A stretch of DNA of 64,000 bases, taken from assembly GCA_003049485.1 (NCBI GenBank), contig PYST01000046.1:1-64000 (forward strand). Reading direction: 5' to 3'. Position numbers and translations under genes: made by a program. The notes under the pieces were generated by a model, which did no database searches, was not told the origin of the DNA, and saw only the letters and a list, made by a program, of their open reading frames with translations. Source of the DNA: Ophioceras dolichostomum (Eukaryota; Ascomycota; Sordariomycetes; Magnaporthales; Ophioceraceae). Within the stretch, counting starts at the first letter, position 1. Each line of letters opens with the position of its first letter. Of the stretch, positions 32,412-44,244 are shown piece after piece.

Positions 32412-35400
32412 ATGGCTGGCAAAAAACGGTCAACCCCATTACAGAAGGCTGGCGAAGGTCGGCCAAAGGAGAACCAGGATCCGAGCTTCCCTGGTCTCAA
32501 GACAGGTGGCGTGCCAAAAGCGGCAGCGACCGACTACGAAGCACTCCAGAAGGACGAGCTACTGGCACTCAAGGCCATATACCCCGATGACTTCGTTGAG
32601 CATGGAACTGCTCCTAGTGCTTGGAAGAAGTCGGAACCGAGGTTCGACATCCGGATCAAAGCCTTCGCCGATGATGACGTGAAAATCGTCCTCAGTGTCG
32701 TCATGACCGCGACTTACCCCAGAACGGCGCCCATCCTGACTCTTAAGGAGCTCGACAATCTGAAAGAGTCGACTTTATTCAAGATTCAAGCCTTGGTTAA
32801 GACCAAGCCCAAACTCTTGGTTCAGAGGGGAGAAGATGCCATCATCAACGACATCGTTGAGGACATCCGGGAGATTCTTGACGAGGCTGCAGAAGCCAAG
32901 GCAGCCGGGCGAGAACTTCCATCTCTTGAGGAGGAGCGAGCCGCTCACGAGGCCGAGACGGCCCGGCTAGCTGAAGAGGAGAGGGAAAAGGAGGAGCTGA
33001 AGAGACTTGAGGCGACAAAAGAGGAGCAGCGAGTTTTAGATGGTCTGCTGCAAGAGGAAGTAAAGCGGCAGAAAACGAAAGCCATCGAGATTCGAAGGAA
33101 GAACCGAACCACTGAGCTGTCTCCCAACCGCTCTCTCGAGGACCCTACCGACTCGGCAACGCTAGTCTTCGACCAACCCTGCAGGCTTACGGATTCCTCA
33201 GGCAACACCTCACTTTTCGACACCGTCATCGGGAGGACGCTCTATCGCACCGGGCCCATCTCGACCGTCTACACCGTACGACCCGTCCTCAAGGCCGGTG
33301 AGCAACGATGCAACCTAGCCCTGAAGCAGGCGGAGCTAAAACCTAGTGGCAAGGACAACGGACAGTACAAGAAGCAGGTTCAAGCCTTGGAGGCCATGCT
33401 TGAATCTGCTAAGAAGCGCCGTCACAAGAATATCCTGGAGGTCATGGGGTTCCGCATCGACAGAGGCTCGCCGTCGACCACAGCACCACCCTCATCCTCG
33501 ACGGAGTGGACAATTAGTATGCTGACCCCCTTCGCCGAGAGAGGTTCTCTCGAAGACCTGCTGGAGATGGCGGGCCAGGTAGTCGTCGACAAAGCCAGGG
33601 GCTGGACCCGAGACCTGCTAGAAGCCCTGAACTTCCTCCATTCGAGCGCTATCACCCACAAGAGCATCCACCCTAGCAATGTGTTGCTCTTTAGAGACGC
33701 TTCCGGTTCGATCATCCCCAAGCTTGCGGACGCTGCGTTCCAGAGGGAGCTTCACGACATCTGCCGGACTACTCGGGCAGTGACCACCTCGATGAGGGAG
33801 GGCAAGTCCGTCTACTGGCTCCCACCAGAGATTGCCGGCGTAGCCAAGCCTCACTACACGCACAAGACGGATATCTGGGACTTTGGCGTCATGTTCCTTC
33901 AGATGATATTCGGCATTGACGTCCCAGAGAAATATCACTCCCCCAAGGAGCTCATGGACTCGCTCTCGCTCTCCCCTGAGCTTGACGAGCTGGTATCGGG
34001 CTTCTTCAACTCCGACCCCTCCAAGCGAAAACGAGCCTTCGACCTTGGCTCCCACCACTTCCTTGCGACGAACGCCCAAATTCTAGCCGAAGATTCGTCA
34101 GCCATCATGTCCGACTCGCTCGTTACGCTGCCTCAGTTCACGGGCGCCAGACTTAGACACGGCTCCATGAGCCGAGCCGCCATCCCATCTCGCTGGGCAC
34201 GAGAATGGGTCGAAGAGGGTCGACTCGGAAAGGGGGGCTTCGGAGAGGTGGTCAAGGCCCGAAACGTCGTCGAGAATGCCGTCTACGCGGTGAAGAAGAT
34301 CCGCCAGCGGGCCAACGAGAGTCTGACCAGCGTCGTCAGTGAGGTCTCCGTGTTCAGCAAGATGAGCCACCCCTCGGTCGTCCGCTACGTGACCACCTGG
34401 GTCGAGCAGATCATAGACCCCTCCGAACAAGCCGACCTTTCCTCCTCTGGAGGAGGCGGCACGACGGAGAGCATCTCGCAGGACCTCGGAGCACACATCG
34501 AGTTTGAAGCAACGGGCCACGGCGCGCTCGACTTTGTCTCGTCCAGCAGGCCACCTATCGATATTGGGTTCGACACGGACGACAATGACAACGACGCCGG
34601 GACCGACGAGGACGACTCCGAGGATGACTCCGAAGATGCCGATGAGGATGAGGATGACGACGACGAAGATTCCGACGGCGAAGAGTCAAGCAGCTCTGCC
34701 AAAGGAGGACGAGCACTCGTCGCCCAGCCGCAACGCCGCCGACGGAGGCGGAGCCAGCTGCCATTCCGGACCATCCTGTACATGGTTATGGAGTATTGTG
34801 AAAAGAGGGTATGCATCCATCTAGTAGTGCCCCTTTTTCGACTCTCTATGTTCTGCTTCCACATTTCAAATCTGGCGAAACAAGAGTGCTGACATGCAAA
34901 CTGCCTTTTTAGACTCTGCGCGATCTCATAGCCAAAAATCTTTACCAAGACAGGGACGAAATATGGAAGCTCTTCCGCCAGATCCTAGAAGGTCTGCAGC
35001 ACATCCACGGCTGGGACATCATCCACCGCGACCTCAAGCCCGAGAACATCTTCATCAAGATCGGAGCCGACGGGTCGAACGTGGTGAAGATCGGCGACTT
35101 CGGCCTGGCTACCGCCGGGATGCGTGCGATCGGGGACGAGGCGGCTGCGGCGGCCCATGCGGAGGTGGACAACGCCGACATGACCCGGAGCGTGGGCACG
35201 ACGACCTACCTTGCCCCTGAGGTCAGGTCGAGCGCGAAGGGGACGTACACCACCAAGTGCGACATGTACGCCCTCGGCATCATCTTCTTCGAGATGTGCT
35301 ACCGGCCGATGATGGGCATGGAGCGCGCCAAGGTCTTCGAGGACCTGCGGCGGCCCCATTGCGTCCTGCCCGACGACTTCCAGAACGAGAAGAACGCCAG

Positions 35401-38127
35401 GCAGATCGTTCCCATGCTCGTCACGCACGTCCCCGAGCAGCGCCCCTCGGCCACGGAGCTCCTGAAGAGCGGGCTCCTCCCCGTCGAGATGGAGAGCGAC
35501 GCGATGAGGCAGGTCATGGCCGGGCTGTCGGACCCCAGCAACGCGCACTACAACGACTACGTCTCCCAGCTGTTCAAGCGGCCGATCGATCAGGCCAAGG
35601 ACTACACCTGGGACATGGCCAACGTCAGCAAGGACCCCCAGGAGCTCATGCGCCTCCATGTCGCCAAGGGCGCGCTGGTGTCCATCTTCCGCCGCCACGG
35701 CGCCGTCGAGGTGCCGCGCAGCTCGCTCTACCCGCCCTCGTCGCTGTACGCCACGCCGCAGAACACGGTGCAGGTCGTCGACAGGCACGGCGCCCTGCTC
35801 CAGCTGCCCTACGACCTCATGATGGGCAACGCCCGCGTGCTCGCCAAGATAACGTCGGGGGGCCGCCTGGTGGGCCGGTCGTACTCGTTTGGGACAGTGT
35901 TCCGCGACAAGCCCGCGGGAGGGCAGCCGCACACGTTCGGTGAGGCCCACTTCGACGTCGTGACAGACGGCACGTCGGACATGGCTCTGAGAGAAGCCGA
36001 GGCGATCAAGGTGCTGGACGAGATCATCGGCGCGTTCCCCTCGCTGTCGCACAGCCAGATGTGTTTCCACCTGGGTCACTCGGAGCTGCTCAGGCACATC
36101 TTCGCCTACTGCGGCGTGGAGCCCGCCAGCACGCGCACCGTGGCTGATATACTTAGCAAGCTGAACAGCCGGAACGTGTCCTGGCAGAAGACCAAGTCTG
36201 AGCTGAGATCGGCCGGCGTGTCGGCGACGGCTGTGGACGAGCTGCAGCGATTTGACTTCAGAGGTTGGTGTGGACGTTCTTTCGTCGTTAATATAGCGGC
36301 TGGGGGTCGTTCCCTCTCGTCTATCTTCATATAATTGTCTCCCCTCCCTTACTTCCCCCACGGCCCGTCCGATGTTTTCCCTCTTCTTCCTCGACAACCT
36401 GCAATTTTAGGCTCGCTCGCTTGCTAACGCTTCCCCATCTAATACCAACCTACCTACCTGGCAGACGCACCCGGCAACAAGATCGTCGCGCAGCTCAGGC
36501 AGATCTTCCAGAGGAGCGACTACCTCCAGCGCGTGTCCCCGACGCTGGCCCACCTCAAGGAGGTGTCCGACTACTGCAAGGCGCTCGGGGTGCGCACCAA
36601 GATCTACGTCAGCCCGCTCTGGAGCTGGAACGAGGTGTTCTTCAACGGGTGCGTCATGTTCGGCTGCGTCTTCGACAAGCAACGCAGCAAGGAGGTCTTC
36701 GCTGCGGGAGGGAGGTACGACAGCCTCATCAAGGAGCTCCGGCCCAAGATCAGCACGCAATTCCAGGAGCGCCACGCCGTCGGGTTCGGCTTCAACTGGG
36801 AGGTCCTCTCGCGCGTGCCCAAGACGGCCTCGGGAGCGTTCAGTGGCTTCCCGGGAGGAGGAGGAGGAGGAGGTAGGACGACAGCAGCTGCTCGGAAGGC
36901 GGCTGCTGCTGCTGCGATGGCGGCGGGAGAGGAAGACTCCCAGATACAGCATGGGATCTTCGCCACTAGACGCGTAAGTAAACTGCCAAGATTAAACCCG
37001 CTGTGGCCACCACCACCGCACACTGCACCAATTTAACTTCTTTCACGTCTCACTCCTCCTCCCTGCTTTACCTTTGCGCTCGCTAACCACTTGCCGTGAT
37101 CGCGATCGTCTCTCATCCATGTATATAGTGCGACGTCCTCATCGCAAGCTTCGACCCCACGACGCTCCGCTCCACGGGCCTCGACATCCTCCAGACGCTC
37201 TGGGCCCACGACGTCTCGGCCGAGCTGGCGCGCGACGCCCGCTCGCCTGAGGAGCTGCTCAACAAACACCGGGACGGCGGCCACAGCTGGGTCGTGATCA
37301 TCAAGCCGGACACGCTGAAGATCAAGACCCCCGGACGAAGGGATGCGCCCGACGTCGACATCCCGCCCTCGCAGCTCCTCAACTGGCTGCGCGCTGAGAT
37401 ACGCGATAGGGACGCTCGCGCGATGGCTTTTGCGGCTGGGAGTGGTGGTGGTGTTGGCGGTGCCATGGGCAGTGGAGGCGGAGGCGGTGGTGGTGGTGGC
37501 GGCTCGATGGAGACCGGCGCCGGCGGAGGTGGCCATTCGTACCATTATAACAGGTTCTACCACCACCACGATCCGGCCCTGTCCTCCACCTCCCTACTAT
37601 CATCCGGTGGTCCCTCCGGAGGAGGAGGGTTTGGGTTCGGCAGCAACGAGCGCGACGTGCGCGTCCTGATCGCGCAGACCAAGTCCAAGAAGTTCAACCG
37701 GCAGGCCGTCGTCGACCAGGCGCAGGTGGCGGCCTCGAAACTGGTGTCCTCGTTCCTGAGCGGGCCCGTGCTCGCGATCGAGACGACGGACGCCGTCATG
37801 GACCTGCTGAGGGGCACGAGCCTGTCTGATGCGGAGAGCTGGAGGCGCGCGGAGCAGGCGGTCACGACAGCGGAGAGGAATTATATTAGGGAGGTGAGGG
37901 AGCAGCTTGAGGCGTTTCGAGCTGCTGCTGCTGCTGCGGCTGCTGCTTCTGACTTGAGCAGTGGCAATACTGGTGGTGGTGGTGGTGCTGTTGCGGCGGG
38001 TTCTGGGTCAGGGCCGGCTTCGGCGCCGGGGGGAGGAGGACTGTCTTCTTCGGCGGCGGGATCGAGGCCGGCGTTTGTGTATAATTTCCGGACGTCGACT
38101 TGCATTTATTACGATCTTGGGGGTTGA
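32412..38127 (+). CDS. GCN2: eIF2alpha kinase GCN2 (CPC-3 type)
   Basis: Exons 32412..34808, 34913..36263, 36465..36973 and 37129..38127 give 1751 residues. Domain order is complete. An N-terminal RWD domain (about 40-170) carries EALQKDELLALKAIYPDDF. A charged helix follows, then a pseudokinase (about 270-545) without the HRD motif. The active kinase starts near 598, with GKGGFGEVVKA, AVKKIRQRA, HRDLKPEN (Asp839) and DFG (Asp861). Next is a histidyl-tRNA-synthetase-like domain (about 960-1510; AGGRYDSLIKEL is typical) and a C-terminal ribosome-binding/dimerisation region. In the family, uncharged tRNA activates the kinase, which phosphorylates eIF2alpha and induces the amino-acid starvation response. 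An Asp/Glu-rich insert lies in the kinase N lobe (about 721-765), Gly/Ala-rich runs follow FSGFPGGGG, and another Gly-rich run lies near 1522. Upstream ORFs precede the start. Confidence 0.96.
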
Positions 38128-41100
38128 GACGTGGGAGCAAGGGCGGCGTGTTTTTTTTTCTGGCGTACTGCGAACGGCCCCATTTGTCGGCGGGATAGAG
38201 AGACATACTGATAAAGACAGATCTGAACATACCTACCTACCTAGGTTGGTAGCTAATGGGCTTTGTTTCTGAGCTACCTGCATACCTACCAGGTATACAT
38301 GGTAGGTATCGGGGAAACTAGTGGCAGCTACGGAATATTACAGGCCCAGTGAGGCCGCATGGTCAAGCGAGAACCACTCTTCTCTCCTTTTTGTTGCAAC
38401 TGGTTGTGCGTGGGATTGTTGTTGTCTGTTTACCATCCCCTAATTCATACCTGTATCCGGATAGTTAGCATTCGTTGTCCGTCTCCCATCCTTCTCGTTC
38501 TGCCCGCTAGACTACCTCCCTAGTAAGTACTCTAGCTCGCCCTGCGCCATCAGCGACAGGCTGATCAGAATCTCCTCTCTCGCCAGCTTTTCCCACGCCC
38601 TGACTAGCGACTAGTCTAGTCTAGTCTGTAAAGCGGTTAGAAATAGAGAGCTTTGGACAGGGCTGGCGTAACAGTCTCTCGCCCGCAAAACGGTCTGTCG
38701 ATCCGACCCTCTTCCAAGAACAACCGGCCGGCTGGTCACCTTTTCCCCTCATTCGTTCACTTCTACTTGCCGCGTGGTCTGGTCTGGGGCTAGAGTTACG
38801 CAACTACGGTAGGTAATGTATGAAGGTACTCTTCGCCCTGTTGGAACGGGGAAAACGACGCGCAATGACCAACGGCTTATTGACTACTGTGCGTTGGTCT
38901 CTCGTGGCTAAGTATCTGTCCTGACTAGATAACGACCGCCATCCACGCGATGATATCCATATTGCGTAGGTGGTAGATTCCGAGTCGAATTGGGAAACAT
39001 TGGGTGGCCATCAAGCCGGAAAATCATCACATGCCAACATTATTGAACCAACAGTCCGGTGTCGTAGAGACAAACGAATCACGCGGGCTTCTCAAAAAGG
39101 GCTGTGCCCTTTTCGAGGATTTCCATATTGCGGGGGATTTTCATCCATCCCTATTTCTGATCCCTCTTTCCAGGTCTTCTGGGAGCCGTTCCCGTAGCTG
39201 ATAGATATGAGTGAAATGGGGGCGAATGGATAGGATGGGAATCATGGGATGGACCTTGAACTTCACAGCCACGCACCGTCGACTCGCAAACACAGAGAGT
39301 ACACCGCGAGATAGGTACCTCCAGCTCCAATCCAGCCGGGGCGGATTAACGCACGGCGGTGCGATTCGCTCGCTTCCAGTCCGGCCGGCTAGCCGGAATC
39401 GTTGCTGGTGTGCGAGGTCTGAATTTTTGCGAACGAAAATGAAAGTGCCGGCTTACGCGTTTACGGGGGCCGTAAAGTGCGTGCAGGAGCAGGCTAACGG
39501 CATGGCTGGCATGTCTCTCTTGACGGGCTCTTCGCGATGGATGCGATGGCGTCCCTCCTTGTTCGCCAAGACGGCGAGAGAGGGCGCGGCAGAACGGACA
39601 GACAGGCAGCGACGAAATATCTTGCTGCTGCTGGCCCCATGCGATGCTTACTATTCCGCACACGCCAGTGGGGGAAAAAGTTCTTGTCGATGATTCCTTG
39701 TTTGCTTCTGCGTGCCAAGCTGGAACAACAACCCACAAACCCACAAACAAGCAAGGCGAGGGAGCTTTTTTTTTTTTTTTTCTTTCCATGACCACAGAAA
39801 AGCCTCGATGGGAAAATCCCTCAACTTGATGACCCGGTTCCGATCCGGACTTTTCGTCACATTCCGATGAGGAAGTTGTTCCTGTCGATCATACCGGCCA
39901 TGCATCGCGCCATCCAGCCCCCCGTGTCACTGCCCGTTCTGGCCTCCGCTGTCCTTGCTGCTTCGAGAATTCCTCGCACCCGCTGTGAGCGATTCGCCGG
40001 GTTGTCGTCTACAATGTAGAGCCACTGGTTGAGGCCAGAACCAAAGCGATGGCGAATGGGGGTTGAGTTGGTTCCGCGTTGGTTCCGCGTTCCGTTTCTT
40101 TCTCTTCTGTTGTTGTGTCATCGCGTTTTTCTCTTGTCATCGATTTGTCGTGGATTTGACAAAAATGAGTGATGATGTGGTGGGTGGCCAAGCAGTAAGG
40201 CGGCTGGGGCTTCCTCTTTCGAAAACGCCGACACACTTACTATGTACGTCTCACGCTCATGAGTGCCGACGCCGCCATGATGACTGCATTCTGTTCCTGC
40301 AGTTGGTTTCTTTTCTTACACCTCTAAGGTGTTCCTCCCTTCTACCGGTTCCATTCCTCCGCCGACCGACCGTCCACCGATCTGGCTGCTTTTCCTGGAG
40401 GACTTTTTTTTTTAACCCCTCCAATATTTTTTTTAATCCTCCCATGCTGACCAGAATCCTGTTTGGGCTTATCAAGCGACGGGTTCTTATCACTGACCTT
40501 GTTCTTTCCTGCGCCACCAACCTCCACCTTCTACCACTTACCAAAGTCGGTGATGGCCTACGAGGATGGCCTCCGACGGCGGTGGCGGCGAAGGCGGCGA
40601 GGTGGAGTGCGGAGAGATAAAGAATTCTCCATTTACCCCTTTGCTGCACCCTGAACCGAACCAACCGAAGCAGGGAGACACCTGGCGCGCGATTGTTTGG
40701 GCCCCATGCGCGCTTGGGTAAGGTGGGCGCCCACCATCTCATCTCATCCCATCACACTTCTCCTTGTTGGATACCTAGGTACTACATAGGCTCTATCATC
40801 CCGACTAAGGCTACAAAGCGAGGTCCTGACAAGGCAGCAGGCGGTTGACCAATTGGACCCATCTTGGCTACCATCTACAACTCGTGCTTGACAGATACAA
40901 CTTGTACCGGTACACGGCAAGGGGGTAGTCGTAGTGCTTTGTAACCTCTTGGAGACGGGAGGCAAGGTGCGAATCGCGAAGATGTGGGAGAATGACTCGG
41001 AGATGTGCAGGATGCAAGGAGGCCAAGAAGGGGAATCCCCAGTTGCCCAACTCTGATGAATCGTTAAACTCGTCAAACTCAAGTGTCCAGCATTGGATGC

Positions 41101-43602
41101 CCTCCGCCACGTGTCAGTCACCTGAATTGATCCAACAACAGCTGCAGAAGTATTGGTGTTGCCAGCGCACAACCACACTTTCAGCCTGAGCTCTCAGGAC
41201 TCCCCAAAAGTACCTGCCGAAGTCGTATCGTAGTCCAGCTTACGTGGTAGCAGGTTCCTGGTTCCCGTCCAGGGAGACGGTGGGGTCGTAGATCCTCCTC
41301 TTTCATTCTACCCCCTGCTCCTCCGTCCGAACAGGGAAACCAGAAAGGGGAGAGAACGTGAAAGCCCCGCGGCACCAGGATTCGGGACCCGAGATCGGTT
41401 TGACACGGCGGGATCGATTCACACCCTGCCCTGTTTGTTTGCGACCCTCCATGCCTGCCTCCTCCTCCCCTTTTTGCCAGCCAGTCATCCAGCCAGCCAG
41501 CCAGTCCTGAGGAGGCGTCGAGTCGAGGTCGAGAATGGTAACAATATGCAACCTGATGGGGGGGAATGGACACGGCAGATGCACTTCGGATTGGTCTCCC
41601 GAAAAGGGGGGAACAAAAAAACCTGCTCTGACCATCGGCTCACGCTGACTGGCGTGCTGGCGTTTCTCCGTGCCTTGCGTCTTGCGTTCATTGCTGTCAG
41701 GTACCCGAACGAACCACCCAAAGGACCGCGTGCCACCGTCCGAACCCTCCAATAGGGATCGCAAAGCGCCCCAAGACAAACAGCACGCATGCCGCTAAAA
41801 ATTGTGCCCCCGGACGAAGATGGAGGGTGGTGGGTGGTATGGAGGGAAGAAGCGCTCTGTTTCGTTTCACCTCTTTTTATTCTTCTCCCGTCTGGTCCGA
41901 TTTTATTCCGTTCCTGTGTTTTCCTGCCCCTTTTTAGTGAGGAGTTTTTTTTTTTTTTCCCCCTCTTGAGGCTGACTGGTTCGACCCCTGCCGACAGGGG
42001 TAAGGGGCCACGACGACCACCAAATCGGCGCACCACCCAGCCGGAAAGCGGGGTTCTCCCCTTGGTACCTAGCGGTGCCCCTCTCGCTCGTTCGCAACCG
42101 AGTCCACACACCACGACCTGCCTTGCTGCTCTTTGTTTTTGGGTGTTACGTTCACATCCTCACAGTCCGTGTCTTCTCCTTTAACCCGGTGTCCGACTCC
42201 CCGATATGATGATTTATCCAGTCCTATCGCTAGGGCAGGCGGGAGAGCGGCTTTGTCGTAATTGAGATTCAGGTACCCGCGATTCCGCCGCGGGCAATAA
42301 GAGGCGAATGGCAATATGGAAAGGACCACAAGTCTGGGAACTTTCTCTCCATTTTCCCTGTCCCCTTTGTTGCTTTTCTTGGCATCCATGACTTCGGTGT
42401 CCCCCGGTCACAAAAAAAAGTCATAGCCTATCGCCGCCCGTCATCCCTATTTACCTCCTATCCATTGTCCTTTCTCACCATCAGTGATGAGATGATTGAA
42501 GGGATGGACGGGAGAGGGTGTGTGTTTCAATTCTGGACGAGTCAGCGCTTGGTGCTCGAAGCTACCGCTTTGGCACCCTGACTTCTTGCTGTCCGGCGCT
42601 TTGTCTCGGGGCCTCCCACTTGTTGGCCCTATCCAGAGCAAAGAGTAAACCGTCCCTCTCGGGTTCCGCTATTCCCCTGTTAGTCCAGAGGAAGAACCTG
42701 CAGTAGACTGGCAAACTGGAAGGACAAGGAACGTTGTACCTCGACACAGGTACAAGTAGTACTGTGCAGTGCGCGGTTGCAAGTGCAGAGGCAGCATCAT
42801 CAAGGCGGTCCAACAGGGCACGGCACAATCAAGGATCGAGGGGGGAAGGCAAGGGCTGATTCACCACATACTCCCACCACCACCTCAGCTGCGGGTGAGA
42901 TGTTTGTGCCCTGGATCCTTGATCCACCTTTCCTTGCTCTGTCCGGCCCCCTTCTTTTTTTCCCTTTCGGTCGTACCTCCGGAGGTACCGTTGTACCTGG
43001 CTTGGTCTCTGATTCTCGTCCACCCCCCTCCCACACCTTTCTTCTGCGGACTCCTGGATGGACAATGTCAAGGACTCTGGTCCGGATGGTCTCTAGCAAG
43101 CGTGTCCCGTCGTATAAGATGGACCGCGGGTGCCCACAGGCTCTAGCCATACCGCCTGTCCACCTTTTTCCTTCGTACCCAGATATTCTTTTCGATCCAG
43201 CTTCGGTGTGATTTTCCACCTCTCCTTCCTTTCGACATACTCTCTCTCTCTCCCTCCTTCTTGGGCCACTGCCACATTCATTCTTTACTTTCTACGGAAT
43301 ATACTCTGCCTGTTCAGGTCCAGCTACCTGCATACACTACCCCCCTTCTCTCAAGGCTCGTATTTTGCCTTCACTCTCTCTCAACACGAAAGAATCGAAC
43401 ACAACGAGCACCGGGTGCCCTCGTCATAGAGCCTCACAGGTTTACCATCCTTTGCAATCTTTCGACAACGTAGACGCGCCTGCTCGGGTCCTCTGGTCGA
43501 CTATATAAAGCCTTGCCATCCCCTGATTTGGGACAAGAACTTTTTACCAGCGGCACATCACCTTCCTTACACCTACGTTCCCAAAACCACCAAACAACCA
43601 AA
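38128..43602. other. 5.5-kb gene-poor region
   Basis: No frame here has domain-like content; the longest (209 codons, minus strand) is Arg/Ser/Gly-rich and overlaps others. It contains ACCTACCTACCTAGG-type islands near 38230-38310 and 40771-40782, a T16 run at 39766-39781, and a direct repeat of TTGGTTCCGCG near 40070. CT-rich tracts run up to the next gene. It may be a long regulatory region or leader of the 43603 gene, or hold a non-coding RNA. I cannot support either. Confidence 0.5.
43501..43510 (+). promoter_or_regulatory. TATA box of the thaumatin-like gene
   Basis: CTATATAAAG lies about 100 bp upstream of ATG 43603, after a CT-rich region. This is the layout of a strongly expressed fungal promoter with a leader of roughly 70 bases. 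Confidence 0.65.
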
Positions 43603-44244
43603 ATGCAGCTGACCAAGATCACCTCCATGCTGGTCGTGGCCGCCACCAGCATCCTGGCCGAGAACGTCATCTCGTTCGTGTCCCTGGACGAGTTGCACCG
43701 CACCATCTACTTCACTCCTAGCGTGGGCAAAGCGGCCGTCGACCCCGTTGAGGTCTCTGCCGGTGAGACCATCAACGTGACCGTTCCCGAGGGCTGGATC
43801 GGAAACTACTACTCAGTGACCCATGGCAATACCAACAAGCCCGGCATGCTCGGCGAGGTCGCCTTCAACGGCTTCAACGACCTCACCTTCTTTGACGTCT
43901 CTGCCATCATCGACCCCAACGACCATGAGGGCGTCTCAGAGATGTACCCGGCCATCTCCGGCTCGCCATCCTCGGGCTGCAAGACCTTCCCCTGCAACAA
44001 CGCCTACTACGTTTGGGACGACGTGCAGACAAAGGCCACGCCCGAGAAGACCATCGTCACCACCCTGAGCAAGAACGGCGTCGGCGCGTCGTCGTCGTCG
44101 TCGTCGTCGTCCTCCTCCTCCTCCTCCTCCTCCTCCTCCTCGGACTACGAGGAGGATGGGGATGACGACGACAAGAAGAAGAAGAAGCACAAGCACTACA
44201 GGCGGAACGCCGTCGAGGGCAAGTGGTTCGCCAAGTGGCTGTAA
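43603..44244 (+). CDS. Small secreted thaumatin-like / 'DNase1'-type protein with charged tail
   Basis: Uninterrupted 213-residue frame. The signal peptide is MQLTKITSMLVVAATSILAE. The body (about 20-155) has VISFVSLDELHRTIYFTPSV, VPEGWIGNYYSVTHG, PGMLGEVAFNGFNDLTFFDV and the cysteine pair CKTFPCNNAYYVWDDVQTK. These match fungal secreted proteins annotated as 'DNase1' or antigenic thaumatin-like, whose nuclease activity is unproven. The tail is unusual: 18 consecutive Ser (163-180), an acidic DYEEDGDDDD (181-190), KKKKKHKHYRR (191-201), then NAVEGKWFAKWL. The RR at 200-201 is a possible Kex2 site, which would free a 12-residue amphipathic peptide. The start ATG is the first after the TATA box and has an A-rich context. 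It is isolated, with 5.5 kb and 4.6 kb of gene-poor DNA on its two sides. Confidence 0.85.
   Translation: MQLTKITSMLVVAATSILAENVISFVSLDELHRTIYFTPSVGKAAVDPVEVSAGETINVTVPEGWIGNYYSVTHGNTNKPGMLGEVAFNGFNDLTFFDVSAIIDPNDHEGVSEMYPAISGSPSSGCKTFPCNNAYYVWDDVQTKATPEKTIVTTLSKNGVGASSSSSSSSSSSSSSSSSSDYEEDGDDDDKKKKKHKHYRRNAVEGKWFAKWL
44089..44142 (+). repeat. Coding triplet repeat (TCG)7(TCC)10TCG
   Basis: Encodes 18 serines in the tail of the secreted protein. Two pure codon blocks suggest recent slippage expansion, so length may differ between strains. Confidence 0.9.

Noticed and set aside
34985..36397. 470-codon frame antisense to GCN2
   Set aside because: It is a by-product of GC-rich third positions in the sense frame. 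The sense strand has clear kinase and HisRS-like domains.
41485..42114. 209-codon minus-strand frame in the 38-43 kb gap
   Set aside because: It is low-complexity with basic runs (KRGKKKKNSSLKRGRK) caused by T-rich tracts, has no family match, and overlaps other frames equally long.
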